Positions 36,642-45,912 of a DNA stretch of 64,000 nucleotides are shown here, in pieces; position 1 is the first letter of the stretch; each line of letters opens with the position of its first letter. The notes beneath the pieces are model-generated. The model was not told the origin of the DNA and ran no database searches. It worked only from the letters and a program-made list of their open reading frames with translations. Origin of the DNA: Okeanomitos corallinicola TIOX110 (GTDB lineage: Bacteria; Cyanobacteriota; Cyanobacteriia; Cyanobacteriales; Nostocaceae); assembly GCF_038050375.1 (NCBI RefSeq), contig NZ_CP150886.1, positions 4,443,318 through 4,507,317 on the forward strand, given 5' to 3'. The translations under genes were made by a program, and so were the position numbers.

Positions 36642-36791
36642 TGATTAAAAAAATGTTAAAAACAAATGCAAATACTCTTTTTATCAAAGTATAACTCTTG
36701 CTTTGTCTGGTTACGTAATAGCAAGTAGACTTAATATTTGTACATATTTATGTTTAATTTTATCTAAATTCCCATCAAAGGAGTATTGATT

Positions 36792-37445
36792 ATGGCTTTG
36801 GTTCGAGTCCGTCAGCACGTTAATCCACTATCGAGAAAGTTTCAAACCCCTGTTGATCCCCCAGCGTGGGGAAAAGTTTATAGACAGCCCAATTTACCTC
36901 TACATTTAGATATTGGCTGTGCTAAGGGCAGATTTATACTCAAGATGGCGCAGGTAGAACCAAACTGGAATTTTTTAGGTTTGGAAATTCGAGAAACTTT
37001 GGTTGTGGAGGCTAATAAGTTGGGGTTTGAGTTGGGGTTAACAAATTTGCATTATTTATTTTGTAATGTCAATAATTCTTTAAGTCCCATTTTATCTACT
37101 TTACAACCAGGAATTTTACAAAGGATAACAATTCAATTTCCTGATCCTTGGTTTAAAAATCGTCATGCTAAACGGCGTGTAGTACAACCAAAATTAGTAA
37201 CTGAGTTAGCTAATTATTTGGCTGTAGGTGGAGTGGTATTTTTGCAATCTGATCAGAAATTTATAGCTGAAGAAATGTGCGATCGCTTTTCTGAAAATCC
37301 TGTATTTGAGAAAATTGGTAATGAAGAATGGTTAGCAGAAAATCCGCTTCCTGTTCCTACAGAAAGAGAAATAGCAACGCAGAATAGGGGTGAACCTGTT
37401 TATCGAGCTATTTTTGTTAAACAAGAAGCCTCGGAATCAATCTGA
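36792..37445 (+). CDS. trmB: tRNA (guanine-N7-)-methyltransferase
   Basis: 217 residues; adds m7G at position 46 of tRNAs. SAM motif LHLDIGCAKGRFILKMAQ and TrmB signature IQFPDPWFKNRHAKRR are complete. AAAGGAG lies 8 bp upstream of ATG 36792, which fixes that start over the TTG at 36786. Confidence 0.93.
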   Translation: MALVRVRQHVNPLSRKFQTPVDPPAWGKVYRQPNLPLHLDIGCAKGRFILKMAQVEPNWNFLGLEIRETLVVEANKLGFELGLTNLHYLFCNVNNSLSPILSTLQPGILQRITIQFPDPWFKNRHAKRRVVQPKLVTELANYLAVGGVVFLQSDQKFIAEEMCDRFSENPVFEKIGNEEWLAENPLPVPTEREIATQNRGEPVYRAIFVKQEASESI

Positions 37446-37606
37446 ACTCTTACTACATCCACAAAGCCTTAAGAAAGTTCAACCAAAACGAACTTACCTG
37501 AAGAACAAGCCCCATGTCTCAACTGCTAAGATTCTAGCTCAAAGAACACATAAAATTAACACACCTTGAAACGGCTAGTCCTAAATATTAAGTTTATTAA
37601 GTTAAT

Positions 37607-37786
37607 TTATTTTCGACTCCAGTTGACATAAGCTACGTAAATTAGAGCTAACCCTTGAATAGGCATGAAAGCAATTATACTTTTGAGAATATAATGTGTT
37701 TCTAAATTGGACATGGTGCTAAAATACCCACAGCCAATTATCAGTAAAATTCCCCAGGTAATTTGTTTACGTTTGATGGTTAACAT
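37607..37786 (-). CDS. Small two-helix membrane protein
   Basis: 59 residues from ATG 37786: ITWGILLIIGCGYFSTM and IAFMPIQGLALIYVAYVNW are two transmembrane segments. It follows the DUF2752 gene by 58 bp in the same direction. No family recognised. Confidence 0.5.
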   Translation of the reverse strand: MLTIKRKQITWGILLIIGCGYFSTMSNLETHYILKSIIAFMPIQGLALIYVAYVNWSRK

Positions 37787-37844
37787 GATAGTCAAATTTG
37801 GATTTGATAGAAAAAAAACTTTGGATTAATATTGAATATTTAAC

Positions 37845-38330
37845 TTAAACAGAACCAGAAAATATTTTAAATAAGGGAGAGTTAATTAAGGCAAAATATA
37901 GTTCTCCTGTTTGTGAAAGGTAATACAAACGCCATAAGTAATAGATAAAAATTGTACATAAACCCAGAATCTGCAACTTTTTAAACTTTATTAATTGCCA
38001 ATAAAAAGCTTTGATTGGATGTTTGATGAACAACTCTATTGTTACGTGAACTGCTGCGATTAAAAATCCCAAAAACAACAGTGGGCCAAACAGATGTTCT
38101 GTTAGTGCTTGATGCCAATCGCCTCTAGCTAACGCCATAAATGAGCTTGTCATACCACAACCGGGACAGGGAATACCCGTGAAATAGCGTATTGGACAAA
38201 CTAGAAATGGGAGTTTATATCCTTGGTTATAAAAGTGAGTCCCAAGTAGGGGGGTAAATGAGAATCCCAATATACCCCAACGTACTAACTTGCCGTGATA
38301 TGAAAGCCGATTTAGAGATATTTTAAACAC
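37845..38330 (-). CDS. DUF2752 family membrane protein
   Basis: 161 residues, GTG start. The signature CPIRYFTGIPCPGCGMTSSF with three cysteines is that of DUF2752; three membrane segments follow. The cysteines sit close together near a membrane boundary. Downstream of a TM2 gene in the same direction, as is common, so the two probably form an operon. Function unknown. Confidence 0.8.
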   Translation of the reverse strand: MFKISLNRLSYHGKLVRWGILGFSFTPLLGTHFYNQGYKLPFLVCPIRYFTGIPCPGCGMTSSFMALARGDWHQALTEHLFGPLLFLGFLIAAVHVTIELFIKHPIKAFYWQLIKFKKLQILGLCTIFIYYLWRLYYLSQTGELYFALINSPLFKIFSGSV

Positions 38331-38378
38331 AGGTATAATATGAGGTCAAACGGCAAATACAACTTCCAATGCAGATGA

Positions 38379-38645
38379 TTAAAACCAACCTTTCTTATTG
38401 GCAATATAGGTATTTAAGAATTCATCGTCTGTTTTGATTAAATAAATAATCCCTTCTGCTAAACCAATCACACCCATAACTACCCCACCAATTCCGCAGG
38501 TAAGTAGTGTACTCAACAACATGATGATACCTTCAGTTGTGTAACCGAGAATGAATTTGTGAACACCTAAAGCACCTAAAAGAATGCCACAGATACCCGC
38601 TACGACTTTTTTGTTACTGGCATCACTGGGATTAATATTAGACAT
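38379..38645 (-). CDS. TM2 domain protein (copy 1)
   Basis: 88 residues from ATG 38645 (AAGGAG upstream). TM2 signature: AGICGILLGALGVHKFILGY, then GGVVMGVIGLAEGIIYL, with the KFILGYTTEG turn. Two helices with a short loop. Highly similar to copy 2 at 38963-39238. Confidence 0.8.
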   Translation of the reverse strand: MSNINPSDASNKKVVAGICGILLGALGVHKFILGYTTEGIIMLLSTLLTCGIGGVVMGVIGLAEGIIYLIKTDDEFLNTYIANKKGWF

Positions 38646-38962
38646 GATTACAACTACTCCTTGAGGATAGACAAAATTGTGAAGCTTTGACTCTGATTGA
38701 GTATAATGGTTTTCAACCAGGGTGTTTAGCATCACTAACGGAAATTTCTGTCCTTAGTTTTCGTTGTAATGATAACCTAATACTTACATAAAATTTTGAA
38801 TCTTAATAACTTATAAAGAACTTGAGCAGGTTAAGAATAGTTAAATATTTTACTCTGTAGAGTTTTGGAGTAGTTTTAATTTTTGTTACGTTGTTTGGTT
38901 TGTTGATGTCTGTCTACTGATAATCAGTTAATGCAAAATGATGTAAAAATCATGTTGGTATT

Positions 38963-39238
38963 TTAAAACCAACCTTGTCTTTTCATAAAGTATGTTTTAA
39001 CAAATTCTTCATGATTTTTGTTGAGGTAAATCATGCCTTCAATTAAACCTACCAACTGCATAAGTATTAATGTAAAACCGTAGGTGAGAGAACCACCGAC
39101 AACGGAAATTACTAACATAATAAATCCTTCTGGAGCATAACCGAGAATAAATTTATGTAGTCCCAATCCACCCATAATAATGCCACAATAACCAGCTAGA
39201 AGTTGTTTGTTAGCATGAGATGGATTAATATTTGTCAT
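38963..39238 (-). CDS. TM2 domain protein (copy 2)
   Basis: 91 residues from ATG 39238 (CAGGAG upstream). GYCGIIMGGLGLHKFILGYA and LMQLVGLIEGMIYL match copy 1, as do the starts (NINPS) and ends (KKGWF here as KRQGWF). The pair is a tandem duplication that has since diverged. Confidence 0.8.
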   Translation of the reverse strand: MTNINPSHANKQLLAGYCGIIMGGLGLHKFILGYAPEGFIMLVISVVGGSLTYGFTLILMQLVGLIEGMIYLNKNHEEFVKTYFMKRQGWF

Positions 39239-39817
39239 TTTTATGTAAACTCCTGAATTGATAGGGGTTAAAATTATAAAATCTGAGTATGTATAGCTCA
39301 ATTCAGCATAATTCTCTGACTCTGGGAAGTATGGATACTAATTTTCTATTTTGTTAAGTGTAGCTACACTTAACTTTGATAAAACTAACTACAAAAAATA
39401 GTGTTTACAGCCGCAGGAAAATTATTTCCGAACTATTCAAAATTCCTAGTGATGAGGGGAATATATTGTTTATATGAGTTGTTGAGACTAATACCAAATT
39501 GATATGAAGCTGGATAGAATATTATCTTAATAATAAACCACAGATAAACGCGGATGGGAGGAGATAATTTGATGCGTTTTATGGTTCTATACAGCATCAC
39601 ATAAAATTTGTCTCCTATAAATACACTTACCTGTATTCAGATGATGAGTTAATGAAAACTTTAACCACTAAAAAAATACAGGTTTTGTAATTGTTTAACG
39701 AGTCTAGGTTCAGGATTTTAGGCTTGTTAAGTGGAACTTCTGGACAGGTTGGTAACTCAAAGTTTATATGTTGATCTAAGCAAATGTTTTTGATTTTTTC
39801 ATCCGTAATTGTCTGTT
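39239..39817. other. Intergenic region with STRR-like repeat
   Basis: About 580 bp. ACCACAGATAAACGCGGATGG near 39536, a fragment shared with the repeat at 54680, is split here as ACCACAGATAAA and CGCGGATGG. No gene seen. Confidence 0.4.
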
Positions 39818-41374
39818 TTAATTATTGCTGCTGCCTAAGATAAACAAACTCAATAATGTGCCACTATTCCAAAGGCTGTGGAGAAGCATGGGGGCGAGGA
39901 GATTGCGCGATCGCGTGTACACTATTCCTAGAACCATACCTAATGCTGTGAGTGGCAATATTTCCGATAAGCTCAGATGAGCAGCAGCAAATACTAAACT
40001 ACTAACCACAATAGAACCTGAAACTGGAAGGTAGCGAGTTAAGGAGGGTAATAAAAAGCCCCGAAATAGAAATTCCTCAAAAAATGGAGCAGCTACAGCA
40101 GCGGTAAAGAAAAATATCCCCAAGGCCAGATTGTCTTGACTTTCTAGTACCAGTTGTAAGAGTGGGTTACTGCCACCTTGTCCTTGCCATAATTTTTGAT
40201 TAATTAAGGAGACAACGACTACTATGGGTAAGGCGGTACAGTAGCCAGCTATTCCCCATAAAAACCAGTTACTAAAAAAACGGAATTTAAACCAACCTTC
40301 TGGTAGGGGAAAATAGCGCCTGATGGAAAAATACAGTACAGTGAAAGCACCGAAAGCAACCAGTAAATAACTTACTAATACAGAAAAAGCCTGAATACGG
40401 GCGTTGTCTGAGGAACGGGGTAGGGGAATAATGCTGAGTAATTCAGGTATAAATAGTTGTCCCATTAATAAAAATCCCAGGACAAATACTTGTAAAATTG
40501 TTTCGACACTCCAAGGTGTTGACCAAGGTTGATCGGCATTTGTCGCTAAGAGAGATGCTTTACCTTTGAGAAAAAGCTGAATAATTAAAGCTACTAGGAA
40601 TATAACACCGATAAACGCCGCTAAACTGGGGATAATGGCAATTAAGGCTAATTTCAAGATTGCATCGGTGGCAACTGCTTGTTGTGCAGTTTGTATATCT
40701 GTTAAAGCTGCTTGACGTTGTTGGAGTTGGTATAGCTGAATTAAAGCTGTGAAGCGAAACCAACTATCTAAATTTGCTTGAATTAGTGGTTGAGCATTTG
40801 GGAGTAAACGCGGGGGGTCGCTCCAAAGTCCACTTAAAACATTAGCAGTTTCCGTAAATTTGGATTCTGAATTTGTCTGGACTTGACTCCAGGTTTTGAG
40901 GGCTGTTTCTGTTTCTCCCTGTTGAGTTTGTAAAATTCCCCAGCGTAAGTCCAATTCATTTCTTAGTTTTTGCAGCTTGCTGATAGATTTTTCTATTTGC
41001 TCTTTTTGTACTTCTAGAGGATCATTTGCTAGGGGTTGGGGAGGTGTGATAGCTGTGATGTCTGGCGATCGCAATTCTACGAGTTTTGTTTTTGCCTTGT
41101 CTAAGCTAGTTTGAACAGAGTTACGAGCTTGTTGATATTGCTTGGCGGCACTTTCCAAAGGTTGATCACCGACTATGGCTCTCCGCAGTGCAATAAAGTT
41201 CTCATCACTGCCATCTTCTGGTTGCCAAGCTTGGGCTTGGAGAACAATATTAGTTTGATAGAGTTCCAAGCGACTTTGGAATTGTGGTTTTTGCCAACTA
41301 GCAAATAAAGACCAGCCAGACAATATGATTGATAAAAGTGTTAGGAGAATTAACAGAAACCGTTTAAATGTCAT
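39818..41374 (-). CDS. CPBP family intramembrane metalloprotease
   Basis: 518 residues. N-terminal membrane anchor, then a coiled-coil rich soluble part (about residues 40-230), then seven or so transmembrane helices with the CPBP/Rce1 motifs FFEEFLFRGFLLPSLTR (EExxxR), FAAAHLSLSE and HSLWNSGTLL. It should cleave within or beside the membrane; the substrate is unknown. The soluble N-terminal domain is a cyanobacterial feature of this family. Confidence 0.82.
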   Translation of the reverse strand: MTFKRFLLILLTLLSIILSGWSLFASWQKPQFQSRLELYQTNIVLQAQAWQPEDGSDENFIALRRAIVGDQPLESAAKQYQQARNSVQTSLDKAKTKLVELRSPDITAITPPQPLANDPLEVQKEQIEKSISKLQKLRNELDLRWGILQTQQGETETALKTWSQVQTNSESKFTETANVLSGLWSDPPRLLPNAQPLIQANLDSWFRFTALIQLYQLQQRQAALTDIQTAQQAVATDAILKLALIAIIPSLAAFIGVIFLVALIIQLFLKGKASLLATNADQPWSTPWSVETILQVFVLGFLLMGQLFIPELLSIIPLPRSSDNARIQAFSVLVSYLLVAFGAFTVLYFSIRRYFPLPEGWFKFRFFSNWFLWGIAGYCTALPIVVVVSLINQKLWQGQGGSNPLLQLVLESQDNLALGIFFFTAAVAAPFFEEFLFRGFLLPSLTRYLPVSGSIVVSSLVFAAAHLSLSEILPLTALGMVLGIVYTRSRNLLAPMLLHSLWNSGTLLSLFILGSSNN

Positions 41375-41756
41375 CTATCCCTCTTTTACTTACCGGTGGA
41401 GAGCGTGCGCCCCTTGGAAATTATAAGCTAGTGGGGAAGATTGGGGGATATCAATTAGCGATCGCTCTGTAGCCAAATTAGCCATACTCACCAGACTGTG
41501 TTAAATTACTGGCAACTCATTGTATCGCTTAACCTTAGTTGGGAATCTGCCTAACTCTGACTATTCACCAGTGGCTCATCAACCACTAAATTTGATTTTC
41601 AGTGTACTTACAGTAATCCTAGATTGAGTTTCAGCACTTTGTATAAATTTGTTTCTGATAGTTTCTGATAGTTTCTGAGTGAAATAGTTTGAGTTAATCA
41701 GGCAACCTAGCTATCAAAATGGCTACTTCCAAAAAATCCTGAAAAACACAACTACA
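41375..41756. other. Intergenic region with a 10-bp tandem repeat
   Basis: 380 bp between divergent genes. GTTTCTGATA is repeated three times at 41651-41680 and lies about 80 bp before the channel gene. A HIP1 site is at 41459. No gene seen. Confidence 0.5.
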
Positions 41757-42899
41757 ATGTTTGATTACAAAAATAAATTTAACATTTCCAGAATACTTCT
41801 AACCTTAGCTACTTCTGCGGGAATCTCTGTTTTTTCTTACTGTCTTCCTGCTTTTAGCCAAACTCCTAATAGTGAAATTAATTCTGCACGAATTGAACAA
41901 AAAAAATTTAAAGTTGGTATTACAGGTTCTGCTCCCTTTGTAGTTAAAAGTAGCGATAATCAATATCAAGGAATTAGTTTAGATATTTGGCAACAATTCA
42001 CACAAGCTCAAAATCTGGAATATGAATTTATTCCTCAGCAAAATGTCGAATCTGGCATTAATGGGATCAAAAAAGGTGAATTAGATGTAGTGATTGGACC
42101 AATTAGTATTACCGCTGAACGTCGGCAAGAAGTTGATTTTTCCCAGCCTTTTTACATTGCTCAAATTGGGGTATTAGTACCTAGTGAAGCTCCCTCTTTG
42201 TGGAGCAGACTTAAACCCTTTTTTGGCATAGCGACCCTTTCATCAATAGGATTTATTTGCCTATCTTTGTTTATAGTTGGTAACTTAATTTGGTTAGCAG
42301 AACATCGTCAAAACAGCGAACAGTTTCCTAAGTCTTATATTAATGGAGTTGGCAATGGAATGTGGTTTGCTGTAGTAACATTAACTACCGTTGGTTATGG
42401 AGATCGCGCTCCTGTTACCAAAGCTGGACGTATCATTGCCGGGATTTGGATGATGGTGACACTGGTAACAGTTTCTTCTCTCACCGCAGGTTTAGCATCA
42501 GCTTTTACCTTATCAATGACAAATTTAAGCAATGACAGTTTTCAGTCACCAGAAGACCTCAAAGGAGCGCGGATAGCAGTAGTTTCAGGGACGACTGGTG
42601 TGAAGTGGGGTAAATATTATCAAAGTAGATTAATAGAAATAGGAAATTTACCTGAAGCAATTAAGTTAGTAGAAACAGGTAAAGCTGATGGAGTAATCTT
42701 TGATAATCCTGCACTGGAATATTATTTAAAACAAAATCCTCAACTTGATTTAAAAATAGCAGATTTTTCCGTCGGTACTGAAAGTTATGGCTTTGCGCTA
42801 CCAATGGGTAGTTCTTTAGTTTACGACTTGGATGTAAATCTGTTGCAGTTAGAGCAAGAGGGAAATATCCAAGAAATTGCCGATAAATGGCTTAAATAA
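41757..42899 (+). CDS. GluR0-like ligand-gated K+ channel
   Basis: 380 residues. Signal peptide (LATSAGISVFSYCLPAFSQ), first lobe of a periplasmic amino-acid-binding domain (FKVGITGSAPFVVKSSDNQY, IGPISITAERRQEVDFSQPF), a membrane helix, a pore loop with the K+ filter TTVGYGD (about residue 215), a second helix, then the second lobe (ARIAVVSGTTGVKWGKYYQS). This S1-M1-P-M2-S2 order is that of Synechocystis GluR0, ancestor-like to ionotropic glutamate receptors. The ligand is probably an amino acid. Confidence 0.86.
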   Translation: MFDYKNKFNISRILLTLATSAGISVFSYCLPAFSQTPNSEINSARIEQKKFKVGITGSAPFVVKSSDNQYQGISLDIWQQFTQAQNLEYEFIPQQNVESGINGIKKGELDVVIGPISITAERRQEVDFSQPFYIAQIGVLVPSEAPSLWSRLKPFFGIATLSSIGFICLSLFIVGNLIWLAEHRQNSEQFPKSYINGVGNGMWFAVVTLTTVGYGDRAPVTKAGRIIAGIWMMVTLVTVSSLTAGLASAFTLSMTNLSNDSFQSPEDLKGARIAVVSGTTGVKWGKYYQSRLIEIGNLPEAIKLVETGKADGVIFDNPALEYYLKQNPQLDLKIADFSVGTESYGFALPMGSSLVYDLDVNLLQLEQEGNIQEIADKWLK

Positions 42900-43120
42900 A
42901 TTTCAGCATTTATCAATTAATTAGGATTTACTTTTGGTGATAGCTGTTCGTTGTAGGTAAAAAAGTCTAGAACAGCGATTTTCAACCTTGTTAATTTTTA
43001 TTTTTATTTACATCAATCAAAAATCAAATCTGATTAATATAGATACTAAATAAGCAATAAAACACCGCAAAGGGTGTTCTGCTGAAAATCACCATATTTT
43101 GATTGCAAGGTTGCGAATTT

Positions 43121-45904
43121 ATGCAAAAGACTTTTAAATCCTGGCATGATTTATTTTTAAATTTAAAAGCCAATGAATATCAAGTATCAGCAGCTTGGGA
43201 AAATTCAATTATTGATCCAGAAAATGATACATTACCACCAATAAAAATAATCAATATTGCAGAAAATAATGCTTTTATCTCCTATTTAGGAGAAGTTGAA
43301 CTACAAGCCTTGAGCAAACAATTTAATCTTGACTTAGATATTATTCAAAATAATCCTGAATTTGCTAGTTATCAAGTAAGTAATCCTCATATCCATATAC
43401 AAGGATTTACAACCTCATCTATTGATTATCAAGTAATCGTTAATAACATCAATTCAGAAGATATTATAAATTTACTTAGTCAATTAGGAGGAGTTAATTT
43501 ACCTGAACCGCTGCAATTAAAACTCAATTCCTTAGATCAGGTTAACTTAGGATTAGCAACATCAGAGATTTACTTATATTTTAATGATGACATTCAGTTA
43601 AATTTAAATGACTTTTTTAATCTGAGTAGTAATTTACAATTACCATCTATCAATATAGAAGAAATATTTAACAGCTTCATTACTAAAATTTTTGGTACAT
43701 CTAAACTGATCATTTCTGAGGCTAAATTAAGATTATCACCAGAAGATATCAGTAATAAGCTGAGTTTAACAGGATTAATCAACGACCAAGAAGTTGAATT
43801 AACCTTTAGCGATAGAATCACACTACAATATCAATTATCTGATGATATTGATTTTAGTAGTTTAACAAGTGATCTCCCTGTAATCAAAGATTTAAAATTA
43901 AGAAATGGGGAACTCATTATTACTGATAATACCTATTTATGTAACCATACAAAATTAGGAAGAATCAATATCAACAAAGGTTTTAACTTTATTGGAGATA
44001 TTAACTTAACAAGTTTGAACACAGATTTCAGTGGTTTTATTAACAGTCAACTAGCTATTGATGATTTAGGAGTTTTAATTAGCTTTGATCCTGGGGGATT
44101 AGTCAGTTTAACTGGTGATATTAAACAAAACACTCCGCTAATTTCTGTACAAGATTTTCATGCTAATTTTACTAACCTGTTGTTTAGTATAGATATTGGT
44201 GCTAATTTAGAACCGAGTTTTGAATTAATAGGAAATCTAGCTATTCAAGGCTATGATTTGACTCAAGATGATGAACCTACATTATTTCTTACTGGTGCAG
44301 TTGCTCTTGAACCCAAATCCTTAACGGCTTTCTTTTCTCAACAAGGGGAAAATTCTTGGTGTAATCCCTATGGTTTAGTAGGGACTGAACTGCGTAATAT
44401 TTGTTTTCAAGGAGGTGGTACTTATTTACCACCCTATTTTGATAACTTTGGCTTTATTGGGGATTTGAAATGGGACTCAATAGACATTGAGATAGCATTC
44501 CTCATGGATACCAATGACCCTCATAAACTGGCGTTAATTTTAACTACAAATCAAGCAGTTAGCTTAGTAAAATTATGGCAAGGACCACTAGCTGGTTTTG
44601 TTTGTAAACAAGTTAATTTCTCAACTGATTTAGTTGATCAAACATTAGAATTTTTAAATACATTTTTAGATTTAAGCATCGAATCTATTGATAGAGAAGG
44701 TGATGGAAAATATGAGCCATTAATCAAGATTGTTCCTTTTGCAACAGAAATTGCCGGACAACCTATATCAGCAGGATTAGAGATTAATGGTAAAGTTACA
44801 GCTTGGAATCATGAAGCAACTTTAATTTTACAAAGTGATCAAGCTTTTCAGAAAATAGAAGGATCATTAAATGTTCCAGAAATTGATTTAGGAGTTGTCA
44901 AAGTTGGGGGGACAGATGACGATTGTTTAGATTTAGCCTTAAAGGTAACACCGACTGAACAATATTTATCCGGTGATGGTCAAGTTGAAATTTTTGATCA
45001 AGAAATTGCCAAAGTTGAATTCCAAATTACTCCTACAAATGCCATTTTTAAAGACTTTGATTTGAGTTTTGCTAATCTGATTAGTATTGATGTTGATAAC
45101 CTGAGTATAGATATAAAATCTGGTATTGGTAATGGTTCAGGAAAAATTTTAGTATTGGGAAATACCATTGCTGGCAGCACATTTTATTTAACTAAAAATG
45201 GAATTACAATCCATAATACAACTCTGAATTTAGCCGGGTTTTTAACATTAGATATTGAAAGTTTAACAATTAACTTAGCAAATAACCAGGCAACAGGAAC
45301 TGCTGACATTACGGCTTTTGAGCAATCATTAGGTACTGGTACTTTATCATTTAATCATCAAGCTATTACCATTAATAATGCCTCTTGGAATTTAGCAAAT
45401 ATTCTGAAGATAGATGTGCCTAGTTTTAGTCTTGATTTAACTAATAAAACAGTTTTTGGTTTAGGAGATGTCAGCATCCTGGGTAGAAAATTTTCTGCTG
45501 TAGATATTAGTCTGACTGAAAGTGGATTTCAATCTAGTGGTGATTTCAATTTTGGTATTTTAGCTTTCCATAGTGCTACTTTAATTCTTGGTAAAGGAAA
45601 AAATGGCAATATTAATAATTCTGCTAGTATTGCAGGTCATGTCAAGTTTTTGGGTTACGATTTTTTCAATGTCAAAGCGAGTGCTGATAGTAGTAAATTA
45701 ATTTTATCTAGTAGCTTTAATTTTGGGGGAATTATCCTTCTCAAAGGATCTAAAAAACGCAAAAATGCCATTATTACCTTGAAAAAAGACAAAAATGGAC
45801 GCTATCATACTGTGATATCGGGACGTTTTTATCTATTCAACCAAGAGTTAACTGCTATTAATATTAAGGATTTACAAAAGCAAAAAAAAGTAAAAACAAC
45901 ATGA
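43121..45904 (+). CDS. Large repeat protein of unknown function
   Basis: 927 residues, no signal peptide, rich in Asn, Ile, Leu and Ser, alternating pattern typical of beta-strands. Three units of about 54 residues run in tandem from residue 647: (a) FANLISIDVDNLSIDI, (b) LAGFLTLDIESLTINL, (c) LANILKIDVPSFSLDL, each followed by a strand-rich half. A lysine-rich end follows (KKRKNAIITLKKDKNGRYH). Only five cysteines. I recognise no domain; it may form an extended beta-solenoid or lipid-transfer groove. ATG 43121 is used rather than the TTG at 43103. Convergent with the exporter, 8 bp apart. Confidence 0.6.
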   Translation: MQKTFKSWHDLFLNLKANEYQVSAAWENSIIDPENDTLPPIKIINIAENNAFISYLGEVELQALSKQFNLDLDIIQNNPEFASYQVSNPHIHIQGFTTSSIDYQVIVNNINSEDIINLLSQLGGVNLPEPLQLKLNSLDQVNLGLATSEIYLYFNDDIQLNLNDFFNLSSNLQLPSINIEEIFNSFITKIFGTSKLIISEAKLRLSPEDISNKLSLTGLINDQEVELTFSDRITLQYQLSDDIDFSSLTSDLPVIKDLKLRNGELIITDNTYLCNHTKLGRININKGFNFIGDINLTSLNTDFSGFINSQLAIDDLGVLISFDPGGLVSLTGDIKQNTPLISVQDFHANFTNLLFSIDIGANLEPSFELIGNLAIQGYDLTQDDEPTLFLTGAVALEPKSLTAFFSQQGENSWCNPYGLVGTELRNICFQGGGTYLPPYFDNFGFIGDLKWDSIDIEIAFLMDTNDPHKLALILTTNQAVSLVKLWQGPLAGFVCKQVNFSTDLVDQTLEFLNTFLDLSIESIDREGDGKYEPLIKIVPFATEIAGQPISAGLEINGKVTAWNHEATLILQSDQAFQKIEGSLNVPEIDLGVVKVGGTDDDCLDLALKVTPTEQYLSGDGQVEIFDQEIAKVEFQITPTNAIFKDFDLSFANLISIDVDNLSIDIKSGIGNGSGKILVLGNTIAGSTFYLTKNGITIHNTTLNLAGFLTLDIESLTINLANNQATGTADITAFEQSLGTGTLSFNHQAITINNASWNLANILKIDVPSFSLDLTNKTVFGLGDVSILGRKFSAVDISLTESGFQSSGDFNFGILAFHSATLILGKGKNGNINNSASIAGHVKFLGYDFFNVKASADSSKLILSSSFNFGGIILLKGSKKRKNAIITLKKDKNGRYHTVISGRFYLFNQELTAINIKDLQKQKKVKTT

Positions 45905-45912
45905 TAGCTGAA

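Noticed and set aside
36798-36810. GGTTCGAGTCC resembling a tRNA T-loop
   Set aside because: It lies in the first codons of trmB and no tRNA stems can be formed around it.
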